Notes: generated by a model from the letters alone, not told the origin. A DNA stretch of 39,646 bases from Desulfuromonas sp. (GCA_002869685.1 PKUE01000158.1:1-39646); one strand, 5' to 3'. Positions 26,688 through 35,210 are shown, numbered from the stretch's first letter. Numbers and translations: made by a program.

Positions 26688-27531
26688 GCCGTTTGCCGAT
26701 TTTCTCCAACGTTTCAAGGCCGACCGGCAGCATGGTGCCAGTGAACTGGCGCGGCAGGCGTTGGTGTGGTTGGGACAATCTGTCACAGAATTGGCCTGCC
26801 TGGATGCCGCTGCCCGCCGGGCGTTGCGCGATCAGGTTGGGCAATTGACTGCCGCACGGCCGAGCATGAGTGTGGTTGCCCATCTGCTGCAACGCTGGCA
26901 GCAACAGCTCGACGCTGTGGATGACGCTGCGCAGCTTGCCGCCGCGGCGACACAGCTGGTGGCGCTTTCCCGACAGGCCGTGGACGACTGCGTCACCTAT
27001 GCACGGCAACTGATTTCACCGCAACAAACGCTGCTGACCCACAGTTGCAGTTCGACGCTGATGCGATTGTTTTCCTCCCTGAGAGGGATGGACTGCCATA
27101 TTGTCGTTTGTGAGTCGCGGCCGTTGTGCGAGGGGGTGAGCGTGGTCCGCCAACTCGACGACTGGGATCTTGCCACGACTTTGATCACCGATGCTCAGGC
27201 CGGTCTCTATACGGCGCAAGCTGATCTGGTGATGGTAGGTGCGGATAGCCTTCTCAGTGATGGGGCGCTGGTCAACAAGGTGGGAACACGCTTGTTGGCT
27301 CTGGCCGCGCAGCGTGACAATTGCCCGCTTTACGTCGTGGCCGAATCGTTTAAGCAGCGACCACCCGCAGCTGGTGAACCGGTGCTTGAACAGATGGCTG
27401 TCAGCGAACTCGGCCATGATTTGCCGTCGTCACGTCTGGCCAATACCTATTTTGATATTACGCCGGCAGATTTGATTTCGGCCTGGGTCGATGAGCGGGG
27501 CGTACATCGCCGCTTCAGCCCGATGTTGTGA
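26677..27531 (+). CDS. eIF2B/ribose-1,5-bisphosphate isomerase-like protein
   Basis: A 284-residue protein of the initiation-factor-2B-related fold, which includes MtnA and ribose-1,5-bisphosphate isomerase. The C-terminal half has the family motifs: LLTHSCSSTLMRLF, then VVCESRPLCEGV, TLITDAQAGLY, and MVGADSLLSDGALVNKVGT with the key Asp. The Cys is one position later than in MtnA, so isomerase chemistry is plausible but unproven. The N-terminal third is helical. The start ATG 26677 lies inside the Nudix gene and follows GGGGG. A bacterial role in sugar-phosphate or nucleotide salvage is more likely than translation. Confidence 0.8.
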   Translation: MACEPFADFLQRFKADRQHGASELARQALVWLGQSVTELACLDAAARRALRDQVGQLTAARPSMSVVAHLLQRWQQQLDAVDDAAQLAAAATQLVALSRQAVDDCVTYARQLISPQQTLLTHSCSSTLMRLFSSLRGMDCHIVVCESRPLCEGVSVVRQLDDWDLATTLITDAQAGLYTAQADLVMVGADSLLSDGALVNKVGTRLLALAAQRDNCPLYVVAESFKQRPPAAGEPVLEQMAVSELGHDLPSSRLANTYFDITPADLISAWVDERGVHRRFSPML

Positions 27532-27556
27532 GCCGTTGCCTGTTTCCTGTTCCCTG

Positions 27557-28018
27557 TTATTTCAGGCTGTCGAGATCGACGATCCAGTGTTTTGCAGTGG
27601 CACGTACCAGCTCCTGACCCTCGGGACCGGTGACGATTGCCTCAAAGGTTAGCTGTCGTTGCTGGCGTTCCACCAGTTGGGCCTTCACTGAGAAAAACGC
27701 CATGTGGGGGACAATGGGGCGCCGGTATTTCAGGGCTAGATGACGGGTGTAGTTTGGTGGTGCCACCAGCATGCTTAATGGCCCGATGGTGTTATCGATG
27801 GCCGTGGCGATCATTCCCCCCTGGACCGAACCGTAAGGGTTGAGATGCTCGCGCAGAATCGGAAAACGAATTTCCAGAGTGCCCGGTTCAGGGTGGTAGG
27901 CGATCACCTCGCCTCGGGTGACATCGAGTACCGGCGGTGGGATCTCCAGGGGGAAATTGAGATCTTTGAGGTGGTCGTCGAGTAATTGTGCCAGGTCGAT
28001 AGGGGGGATTTCCTTCAT
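27557..28018 (-). CDS. PaaI-type hotdog thioesterase
   Basis: A 153-residue single hotdog domain. The helix motif NPYGSVQGGMIATAIDNTIG is the active-site region of PaaI/YigI-type thioesterases, which hydrolyse acyl-CoA or acyl-ACP thioesters. The strands that follow (RHLALKYRRPIVPHMAFFSV) fit the fold. The start follows AGAGGC about 10 bases upstream. It is convergent with the eIF2B-like gene and divergent from the ferredoxin gene. The physiological substrate is unknown. Confidence 0.85.
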   Translation of the reverse strand: MKEIPPIDLAQLLDDHLKDLNFPLEIPPPVLDVTRGEVIAYHPEPGTLEIRFPILREHLNPYGSVQGGMIATAIDNTIGPLSMLVAPPNYTRHLALKYRRPIVPHMAFFSVKAQLVERQQRQLTFEAIVTGPEGQELVRATAKHWIVDLDSLK

Positions 28019-28142
28019 TGGTTCAGTTGCCTCTTTGTCTGGTGGTCATGACGAAGCCGTTGTCCTGAAGCAGGAAATCATGTAGAGTGCTCGCTGTCAT
28101 GTCGTTTATTGATTTTGTGTTGTGAAAGGAACTTCAAAGCCC

Positions 28143-28319
28143 ATGCAAATCATCATTGATCCGCAAAAATGTACCGCTTCTGGTGAATGTGTTGTGGTGT
28201 GCCCCCAAAATGCCATCTCTATTCAGGATGGCGTCGCGGTCGTTGACGACAACCTGTGCGATTACGACGGGATCTGCATTCCGGCATGCCCTCAAGGCGC
28301 CATCAGCTTTTCCGAATAG
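28143..28319 (+). CDS. Small ferredoxin with two non-standard cluster motifs
   Basis: A 58-residue two-motif ferredoxin. The motifs are C10-TA-S13-GE-C16-VVV-C20-P and C39-DY-D42-GI-C45-IPA-C49-P. In a normal 2[4Fe-4S] ferredoxin positions 13 and 42 are also Cys; here they are Ser and Asp, giving six Cys in total. Asp at this place is known from Pyrococcus furiosus ferredoxin, where it ligates a [4Fe-4S] cluster that converts easily to [3Fe-4S]. The protein may carry such labile clusters. The start ATG 28143 has AAAGGA about 12 bases upstream; GTG 28122 is an in-frame alternative. It is monocistronic, with a terminator behind. Confidence 0.9.
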   Translation: MQIIIDPQKCTASGECVVVCPQNAISIQDGVAVVDDNLCDYDGICIPACPQGAISFSE

Positions 28320-28345
28320 TTTGTTTCACCACGGCAACTGATTTT

Positions 28346-28385
28346 ACAGCGGGTTCCCTTTCGGGATACCCGCTGTTTGTGTTTT
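28346..28385. terminator. Terminator between convergent genes
   Basis: The stem ACAGCGGGT plus TCCC pairs with GGGA plus ACCCGCTGT (one bulged T), has a TTTC loop and is followed by TTTGTGTTTT. It separates the ferredoxin gene from the minus-strand thioesterase gene and reaches the last bases of the latter. Confidence 0.82.
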
Positions 28386-28800
28386 AGTCCTGCGCTGTTA
28401 CGGTAAACCGCTGCCGGACCTCATCGCTGACACTGGTGGGTTTTTTGTGCTCGGCATCTACCGGACACCAGAGGGTGAGCGCTTTGGCGATCAGTTTCCC
28501 ATCCTGGCTGCGGGTGATTTCCGTATGGCGCTCAAAGCTGCGCCGTCGTGCCTGACCGACCCAGGTTCGGGCTCGTAATGTGTCGCCGAGAAACGCCTGC
28601 CTTTTGTAGTCAATTTCGTGGCGGGTGACCATCCAGAGCAGGGTCGCCTGCTCTTGCGGTGTTGCCGCCTGATCCCAGTGGGCGGTGGCCACCTGCTGAA
28701 TCCATCTCACGTAGACAATATTATTGACGTGTCCCATCAGATCGATGTCTTCGGGGGCAATGGTCAATTCCATTTCAAACGGAGCGATACTTTGACTCAC
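28384..28800 (-). CDS. 4HBT-type acyl-CoA thioesterase (YbgC-like)
   Basis: A 138-residue hotdog protein of the 4-hydroxybenzoyl-CoA thioesterase type. The N-terminal strand and active-site helix read APEDIDLMGHVNNIVYVRWI, where the catalytic Asp (here in the IDLMGHVNN motif) is conserved. The start is GTG 28800, supported by AAGGAG seven bases upstream; no ATG upstream fits. It is convergent with the ferredoxin gene. The natural substrate, short-chain or aromatic acyl-CoA, cannot be deduced. Confidence 0.87.
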   Translation of the reverse strand: MSQSIAPFEMELTIAPEDIDLMGHVNNIVYVRWIQQVATAHWDQAATPQEQATLLWMVTRHEIDYKRQAFLGDTLRARTWVGQARRRSFERHTEITRSQDGKLIAKALTLWCPVDAEHKKPTSVSDEVRQRFTVTAQD

Positions 28801-29040
28801 GTCAATCTCCTTGTTTTTGTTGTCATGTCAGATTGTATTGATCGGGGTGATTTGCACTGCGATCGGGTGTGTGAAATGGCGACAGTATAGCTCGTTTGGC
28901 AGTGAACGGAAACATCCTAAGGTTAATTGTTGTTATTATTGAAGGTTGGTAATTTTAATCTTTGCCATTATGTGATAGCTTTGGGCGATCTATGGTCACG
29001 TATGGAGCGATCATAGCGGAGCACTATAATGGAGTGGAAC

Positions 29041-29820
29041 ATGCGTATTGTCGTGATTGCCTTGTTAGGTATGACGCTGGTACTTCTCGGCTGTGACCCG
29101 CGAGAGCATCCCGATCTGGGGCGCTCGCAAAAGGCCGAATTGTTAGTTTATTCTGGGATGACCATGGTCAAGCCGCTGCTGAAACTGGCTGAAATCATGG
29201 AGGAGGAGCATGATTGTTCGGTGCAGGTGACCTATGGTGGCAGTGGTCACATCACCAAATCCGTTCAGGTCAACCAGTGTGGAGATATCTTTTTTCCCGG
29301 CGACAGTTTTTATATTGAGCAGCTGCAGAAGCAGAATCTGGTCAGTGATATCGTGACGGTTGGTTATAACCAGGCGGCTTTGTTTGTTCAGCGGGGCAAC
29401 CCGTTGCACATTGCGCCTTCGCTTAATGAGTTGGTGGATAGCGGCTACAATGTGGTGATCGGCAACGAGTTTTCCGGTGCCATAGGCCGTGAAACCAAGG
29501 CGATACTTGGACGGGCCGGTATTTACGATGCGGTGATTGAGAATGTTTTGTATATGGCCACTGATTCCAAAGGACTGGCCCAGGCCCTCCGGCATCAGGA
29601 TGCTGATCTGGTTATCAACTGGAAAGCTGTGGCCTCATTACCGGAAAATAAATATGTTATGGAGATTCTGCCCCTGCCGGAAGAACTTGCGGCCAGACAT
29701 CTCCTGAAAATGGGGGTGCTCAGTTACAGCGCACATCCCGAACTGGCGCGTGAATTTTTGGCCCTGGCCAATTCCTCCCGGGGAAAGAAAATCTTTAGCC
29801 AGTATGGTTTTGTAGACTGA
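29041..29820 (+). CDS. Periplasmic binding lipoprotein (ModA/phosphate-type solute-binding)
   Basis: A lipoprotein with signal MRIVVIALLGMTLVLLG and lipobox Cys18, followed by a solute-binding domain of the molybdate/sulfate/phosphate class (LLVYSGMTMVKPLLKLAEIM, VTYGGSGHITKSV, DIFFPGDSFYIEQL, NPLHIAPSLNEL). The SGM and GGSGH segments are where oxyanion ligands are bound in this class. No ABC permease or ATPase gene follows; instead the stop overlaps the hybrid kinase start by one base. It therefore probably senses rather than imports. ATG 29041 has GGAG six bases upstream; ATG 29029 is also possible but puts an acidic residue in the signal n-region. Confidence 0.85.
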   Translation: MRIVVIALLGMTLVLLGCDPREHPDLGRSQKAELLVYSGMTMVKPLLKLAEIMEEEHDCSVQVTYGGSGHITKSVQVNQCGDIFFPGDSFYIEQLQKQNLVSDIVTVGYNQAALFVQRGNPLHIAPSLNELVDSGYNVVIGNEFSGAIGRETKAILGRAGIYDAVIENVLYMATDSKGLAQALRHQDADLVINWKAVASLPENKYVMEILPLPEELAARHLLKMGVLSYSAHPELAREFLALANSSRGKKIFSQYGFVD

Positions 29821-32800
29821 TGAAACGTTTTTTCGGCAATATCTGTGCGCAGATCCTCATGTTGTTGGGGGTCTGTGTGCTCAGCCTGATCGGTTTGCAT
29901 CTGGGCCACCGTTACCTGGAGGCGCGCCAGAGCTATCTCGATGAGCTGGTGGCCAATGAGCAGGTCAAGGTGGAGATCTCCCATCTGTTGCAGAAGAAGC
30001 TGCTGTCTATCAGTGGTGGTTTGCAGGATTTCACCCATGCGAACTCACAGACGGAAATTGTTCAGGTTGATAACCGGCTTAAAGAGTTGCAGGAACAGAT
30101 TTTTACCTATCTGCATGTCATTGAGGCAGGGGGGATCAGTGAAGAGGTCTACCCGGTCAATTTTGGCGACGAAGAGAGTGTGCGCCGTAAACTCCGCTAT
30201 ATCAATCATACGCCCAACCGCATCAACCTCGAATCCATTGAATTGCGCGCCAAAATGGTTGAACTGGCTGAAATGATACAATCGTTTCGCCAGTTGGCCG
30301 AGCATCGGGTCGTTGTTCTCGAGTTTCGTGATCCGATGATGACAGCAGACACGATTCGTCGGGGCAGCTTTCAGTATAAGGGGATTCGCCCCTTCATCAC
30401 CCGCATCCTCGAAAATGCCAATCGACTCCATTTTCGCAGCCAGAATGAGGCCAATCGACTTCAGGAATACAACCGCCATTTCAGTACCACTTATCGTCGT
30501 GCCGAGTTGCTTTCTGTTGTCATCGCCCTGAGTGCCTTGATGATGATGGGGGCGCTGATTCTTTATCGCAGCCGTCGGATTATTGTTGAACGGCAGCGTT
30601 ATCAGGATGAGTTGGCCGCGATCAATGAAACGCTGGAATCGCGGGTCAGTGATCGCACCTTGCAGCTTGAACAGGAAGTTCTTGAACGTAAGAAGACCGA
30701 ACAGCAGCTTTCCGATCAGGCCCGTTTTTTGACGACGACCATCGAGTCGCTGGGACACCCGTTTCTGGTTATCGATGCCAGGGACAGCCGGGTGGTGATG
30801 GCCAATTCCGCTGCACGCAAAGGCAGTAAGGACGGCAGTGCCCCGACCTGTTACGCACGCACCCATCTGCTCAAGGGGGTTTGCGATGTCAATGACCACC
30901 TGTGCACGTTGAAGCAGGTCGAATTAGTCGGTGATGCGGTGACCATTGAGCACGCTCATCAGGATAATGAGGGGAATCCCGTGTTTGTTGAGGTGCACGG
31001 TTATCCCATTTATGATGCTGATGGCGAGCTGGTGCAGATCATCGAATACGCCCTTGATATCACGGATCGAAAAATAGCCCAGCAGCAGTTGATTGCCGCC
31101 AAGGATCAATTGGAGATGCGTGTCGAAGAGCGCACTCGCGAATTGAAACGGGCCCAGAAGAGTCTGGCGACTCGTGAACGCCATTTCCGCCGGTTGATCG
31201 AAAATGTCACCGATATTATCACCATTGTTGATGCCGACGGGATTGTCAGCTATACCAGCCCGGCGGCTGAGATGTTGTTTGGCAAACCCCTTGAGGAGAT
31301 TGTCGGGCGGGATATCCGCGAATTCGTTGTTAATGAAGACCTTAAAGGCGTCGATCTTCCCACACTGCAGAAGTTGTATGGCACGACCACTCCGGTGGAA
31401 TACCGGGTGTATGATCGCAATCATAAGATTCAGGTGTTGGAATCGTTTATTCAGCAGTTTGACGATGAGCAGAGTGAGCGTCGATATATCCTGTGTTCGC
31501 GCAATATCACCCAGCGTAAAAAGGCCGAGGACGAGAACCGCAAACTGAGCATGGTTGTCGCCCAGAATCCCAGCAGTGTTGTGATTACCGATGTGCAAGG
31601 GCATATTGAATACGTCAATCCCTACTTTGAGCAGGCGACGGGGTACTCTTTTGATGAGGTGATCGGCAAAAATCCCCGGGTGCTTAATGCCGGTAAGACA
31701 CCGAAGCACATCTTTGAAGAGCTGTGGGCGACGATTCTCGCTGGTCAGGTCTGGCAGGGGGAGTTCATTAACCGTAAAAAGAACGGTGAACTCTATGACG
31801 AGAGTGTTCTGGTGTCACCAATCAAAAACGAGCGTGGTGAGATTACCCATTTTGTCGCGTTGAAAGAAAATGTCACCGAACTGAAGAAAGCCAGACAGCA
31901 GGCCGAAGAGGCCAACCGGGCCAAGTCGGAATTCTTGTCACGGATGAGCCACGAACTGCGCACGCCGCTTAATGCCATCAACGGATTTTCCCAGCTGATG
32001 CTGGCGAGCAGAAAGAACCCGCTGACGGACAAACATCGCGCCATGGTGACCCAGATCGATCAGGCGGGGAAACATCTGCTTGAATTGATCAACGAGGTTC
32101 TCGACTTGGCGCGCATTGAAGCCGGAAAATTATCGCTGTCGCTTGAAACGGTCGATCCCTGCCATATTGTCGCTGATTGCCTGCCGTTACTCCACGGTTT
32201 GGCAGACACCCATCAGGTCACGCTTCACAGCCGTTGCTGCGAAAAAACGTTCCCTATGGTGAGGGCTGATTACACTCGGGCCAAGCAGGTGCTGGTTAAT
32301 CTGCTGTCCAACGGCATCAAATACAACCGCGTTGGCGGTCAGGTAACCGTCGATGTGGTGGTTGATGAGCCGCCGGGGTTCCTGTGTTTTAAAGTGGAAG
32401 ACAATGGTCAGGGGATTGCCGAGGACAAGCAAAAAGAGCTCTTTGTTCCTTTCGCCCGCCTGTCCAACGACTCGGACAGCATCGAAGGCACCGGCATCGG
32501 CATGACCATCACCCGTCAGCTGGTCGAAGCGATGGGCGGGATCATCGATTTTACAAGTCGCTATGGCGAAGGCAGTACCTTCTGGTTTACACTGCCGCTG
32601 GCGAAGCCTTCAGCGGTGCATGGCCGTGGTGGTGCTGCGGAGCCTTTAGCGATGGGGGAAACAGTTTGTCCTCCAGGCAACTGCGCAACGGTCTTGTATA
32701 TTGAGGACAATCCGGGCAATATCGGTCTGATGGCCAGTTTTTTTGAAGAGTGGAGTTCGGCGACACTGTTAACCTGCAGTGAAGCGGAACAGGGACTGGA

Positions 32801-33011
32801 GATGGCCGAGACACAGCAGCCCGATGTCATTCTGATGGATTTGAATCTGCCGGGCATTGACGGCTTTGAAGCGATGCGCCGCTTGCGCAGCCAGGCAGCG
32901 ACTGCATCAATTCCGGTGATTGCCATCAGTGCAGATGCCATGAAAGAAACCATGCGGAAGGTGGGCCAGTTTGGCTTTGATGGCTTCGTGGCCAAGCCGG
33001 TCGATTTTTAA
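29820..33011 (+). CDS. Hybrid sensor histidine kinase with three PAS domains; receiver cut short by a stop
   Basis: 1063 residues. Membrane segments lie at about 10-29 and 230-249 around a periplasmic helical domain, followed by a coiled coil and three PAS domains (about 305-420, 455-570, 575-690). Next are HisKA with H711 (FLSRMSHELRTPLNA), HATPase (NLLSNGIKYN, VEDNGQGI, GTGIGM) and a receiver with D1007 (LMDLNLPG) and K1059. PAS1 carries C344, H349, C355, H360 and C362, a possible metal or cofactor site. The frame ends at TAA 33009-33011 right after AKPVDF; without this stop it continues as QLKFLLEEATQRSL up to TGA 33054-33056, which would complete the last helix. Coupled to the binding lipoprotein by TGATG. 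Confidence 0.93.
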   Translation: MKRFFGNICAQILMLLGVCVLSLIGLHLGHRYLEARQSYLDELVANEQVKVEISHLLQKKLLSISGGLQDFTHANSQTEIVQVDNRLKELQEQIFTYLHVIEAGGISEEVYPVNFGDEESVRRKLRYINHTPNRINLESIELRAKMVELAEMIQSFRQLAEHRVVVLEFRDPMMTADTIRRGSFQYKGIRPFITRILENANRLHFRSQNEANRLQEYNRHFSTTYRRAELLSVVIALSALMMMGALILYRSRRIIVERQRYQDELAAINETLESRVSDRTLQLEQEVLERKKTEQQLSDQARFLTTTIESLGHPFLVIDARDSRVVMANSAARKGSKDGSAPTCYARTHLLKGVCDVNDHLCTLKQVELVGDAVTIEHAHQDNEGNPVFVEVHGYPIYDADGELVQIIEYALDITDRKIAQQQLIAAKDQLEMRVEERTRELKRAQKSLATRERHFRRLIENVTDIITIVDADGIVSYTSPAAEMLFGKPLEEIVGRDIREFVVNEDLKGVDLPTLQKLYGTTTPVEYRVYDRNHKIQVLESFIQQFDDEQSERRYILCSRNITQRKKAEDENRKLSMVVAQNPSSVVITDVQGHIEYVNPYFEQATGYSFDEVIGKNPRVLNAGKTPKHIFEELWATILAGQVWQGEFINRKKNGELYDESVLVSPIKNERGEITHFVALKENVTELKKARQQAEEANRAKSEFLSRMSHELRTPLNAINGFSQLMLASRKNPLTDKHRAMVTQIDQAGKHLLELINEVLDLARIEAGKLSLSLETVDPCHIVADCLPLLHGLADTHQVTLHSRCCEKTFPMVRADYTRAKQVLVNLLSNGIKYNRVGGQVTVDVVVDEPPGFLCFKVEDNGQGIAEDKQKELFVPFARLSNDSDSIEGTGIGMTITRQLVEAMGGIIDFTSRYGEGSTFWFTLPLAKPSAVHGRGGAAEPLAMGETVCPPGNCATVLYIEDNPGNIGLMASFFEEWSSATLLTCSEAEQGLEMAETQQPDVILMDLNLPGIDGFEAMRRLRSQAATASIPVIAISADAMKETMRKVGQFGFDGFVAKPVDF

Positions 33012-33056
33012 CAGCTGAAGTTCCTGTTGGAAGAGGCTACCCAGAGGTCGTTATGA
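33012..33056 (+). pseudogene. Severed C-terminal codons of the kinase receiver domain
   Basis: In the kinase frame, directly after TAA, 14 codons read QLKFLLEEATQRSL and then TGA. This is what a receiver domain normally has after the KPVDF motif (helix 5). The TGA overlaps ATG 33053 of the next gene as ATGA, the usual coupling junction. This strongly suggests that the TAA arose by one base change from a sense codon such as GAA, CAA or AAA. Confidence 0.6.
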
Positions 33057-34129
33057 TGGCACTGCCCTCTATTACTGAGGCCAAGATCCTCATCGTCGAT
33101 GATAATCCGGCCAATATTGCTCTTCTTGAAGCGATTCTTGAAGAGGAGGATTACCAGCATCTCTATTCCACCACCGATCCGCGCGACGTGGTTGGGCTGT
33201 ACCGCCAACACGACTTCGATCTGATTTTGCTGGATATTCGCATGCCGTGGTTGTCCGGTTTTGATGTGCTGGAATTACTCGCCGAGGAGTTTGGCGAAGA
33301 CTATGTTCCGGTGATTGTGCTGACCGCACAGACGGACATGGAGACCCGCCACCAGGCGTTGGCGGGGGGCGCGAAAGATTTTCTCACCAAGCCGTTTGAT
33401 GCCTGGGAAGTGTTATTGCGCATCCGCAATTGTCTGGATACCCGCATGTATTTTACCCGTCAGGTGATGCGGGCCGAAGTGCTGGAGCAGGAGGTGCGCA
33501 AGCGTACAGAAGAGATCTGGCATACTCAGCTGGAGATTGTGCGCCGTCTCGGTGTCGCTGGCGAGTTTCGTGACAACGAAACTGGTGCCCATGTTGAACG
33601 GATGAGTCATTTCTGCAGTCTGCTGGCGCGTAAATGTGGGCAGGATGAGGATTACGCCACCATGCTGTTTTATGCCAGCACCATGCACGATGTGGGGAAG
33701 ATCGGCATCGGCGATCAAATTCTTCTCAAACCGGCCCGTCTGACGGATGATGAGCGCGAGGAGATCAATCGCCACCCGCTGATCGGCAGCCAGATCATTG
33801 GCGAACACCCCTCGGCTTTGATGTCCATGGCCCGGGAAACCGCGCTCTATCATCACGAAAAATGGGATGGCAGTGGCTATCCCCATGGTTGTAGCGGCGA
33901 AGAAATTCCGCTGTGTGCCCGTATTGCCGCTGTGTGTGATGTCTTTGATGCTTTGACCAGTACCCGTCCTTATAAAGACGCCTGGAGCATGGAACAGGCT
34001 GTCGCCTATCTTGAGGAAGAGGCGGGCCACCATTTTGATCCCCACCTTGTGCAGTTGTTTGTCACCCACCTTGATGAATTCGTCGCGATCAAGCGCCGTT
34101 TTTCCGATCAGGAAATTCCCTCCGCCTGA
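33053..34129 (+). CDS. Response regulator with HD-GYP domain (RpfG-like c-di-GMP phosphodiesterase)
   Basis: A receiver domain at about residues 10-125 has D61 (LILLDIRMP), T90 and K112, followed by a coiled linker and an HD-GYP domain at about 160-345 with H211-D212 (TMHDVGKIGIGD) and HHEKWDGSGYPHG at 266-278. All hallmark residues are present, so it should hydrolyse c-di-GMP, probably to GMP, when phosphorylated. It lies directly after the hybrid kinase gene, whose receiver or H711 is the likely phosphate source. ATG 33053 or 33056 are both possible, with AGAGG upstream. The last 20 residues are polar. Confidence 0.94.
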   Translation: MMALPSITEAKILIVDDNPANIALLEAILEEEDYQHLYSTTDPRDVVGLYRQHDFDLILLDIRMPWLSGFDVLELLAEEFGEDYVPVIVLTAQTDMETRHQALAGGAKDFLTKPFDAWEVLLRIRNCLDTRMYFTRQVMRAEVLEQEVRKRTEEIWHTQLEIVRRLGVAGEFRDNETGAHVERMSHFCSLLARKCGQDEDYATMLFYASTMHDVGKIGIGDQILLKPARLTDDEREEINRHPLIGSQIIGEHPSALMSMARETALYHHEKWDGSGYPHGCSGEEIPLCARIAAVCDVFDALTSTRPYKDAWSMEQAVAYLEEEAGHHFDPHLVQLFVTHLDEFVAIKRRFSDQEIPSA

Positions 34130-34222
34130 CTCGCCATTCAGCGCCCGACCCGGTGCCGGATCCCTTCAGCTTCACATTCATGCCAGCGTTGGTGTTTCGC
34201 CCACCGTGGCCAACGTTCCGTG

Positions 34223-35128
34223 TTATCCCACTGTTAACCGATTGCGACCATTTTTCTTGCTGGTATAAAGCAGCCGGTCGGCCCGTTTGATCAGACTGTC
34301 AAGGGAGTCATCTTTTTGTATCAGGGTGCCGCCAATTGAAACGGTCACACTCAGCCGTTCTTTGGACAACTCAAGATAGGATTGTTCAATCAAGGTTCTC
34401 AGCCGTTCTCCAAAGGAAAACAGGTGGTCTTCGTTGAGGTTGCGGATGACCGCAATGAATTCTTCGCCGCCCCAGCGTCCGTAGAGGTCAAAAGGGCGGG
34501 CGTTCTGGATCAGGGTTTTGGAGAGGAATTTGAGCACTTCGTCGCCGATATCGTGACCGTGATTGTCATTGATCTGTTTAAAGTGGTCGATGTCGAAAAA
34601 GTACAGGGCAAACGAGATATTGGTGCGCTGGAATTCCCGGACACTCTTTTCCAGTTGCTGTTCGAGATAGCGCCGGTTGGCCAGTTGGGTCAGTTTGTCG
34701 ATTAATGCCAGCTGCTCCAGTTCCTTGACGCGCAACTCATTGGCCTGATAATTGGTCAAATCCGAGAACAGTTCAACCGCGCCGATGATTTTCCCCTGAT
34801 CATCAACCAGCGGGGTGACCCGCACCGAAACCGGGACACGATGCCCCTGTTTGTGGTGCAGGTAAACATGCGCGCTGCGCGGTGTCCGGTCCTGAATGGT
34901 TGCCGACAGCGGACAGTGGTTGAGGCAGAGGTTGTTGCCCGCGTCATCGACATGAACGAGGATATTGTCGGCGCAGGATGATCCCAGCACCTCGTCGGCC
35001 CGATAGCCGGTAATCCGCTCGGCCGCTTTGTTCCAGAAGGTGATTTTCCGCTCGTGATCAACGAAATACAGCCCGTCGTAGAGCTCTTCAAGAATGGTGC
35101 GGTAATTGTTGTCGTCAAGGCGTGTCAT
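34223..35128 (-). CDS. PAS-GGDEF diguanylate cyclase
   Basis: A 301-residue soluble protein. The PAS domain spans about residues 8-125 and GGDEF about 140-300. The cyclase motif is GGEEF at 220-224, with an RPFD I-site at 211-214 exactly five residues before it, so it should be active and product-inhibited. The PAS domain has an unusual Cys/His set, C52, H59, C68, H71 and C72 (NLCLNHCPL), that I recall from deltaproteobacterial sensor proteins and that could bind a metal, Fe-S cluster or haem. Start 35128 follows AGGA; a 19-codon extension from 35185 is less likely. It is convergent with the HD-GYP gene, which opposes its activity. Confidence 0.92.
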   Translation of the reverse strand: MTRLDDNNYRTILEELYDGLYFVDHERKITFWNKAAERITGYRADEVLGSSCADNILVHVDDAGNNLCLNHCPLSATIQDRTPRSAHVYLHHKQGHRVPVSVRVTPLVDDQGKIIGAVELFSDLTNYQANELRVKELEQLALIDKLTQLANRRYLEQQLEKSVREFQRTNISFALYFFDIDHFKQINDNHGHDIGDEVLKFLSKTLIQNARPFDLYGRWGGEEFIAVIRNLNEDHLFSFGERLRTLIEQSYLELSKERLSVTVSIGGTLIQKDDSLDSLIKRADRLLYTSKKNGRNRLTVG

Positions 35129-35210
35129 GTTTCTGTCCTGAAAAGGGTCCCGCAACCATGGCGAAGAAATGTTAGAAACAGACAAGAATCTATCACTGTT
35201 TCTGTCAGAG

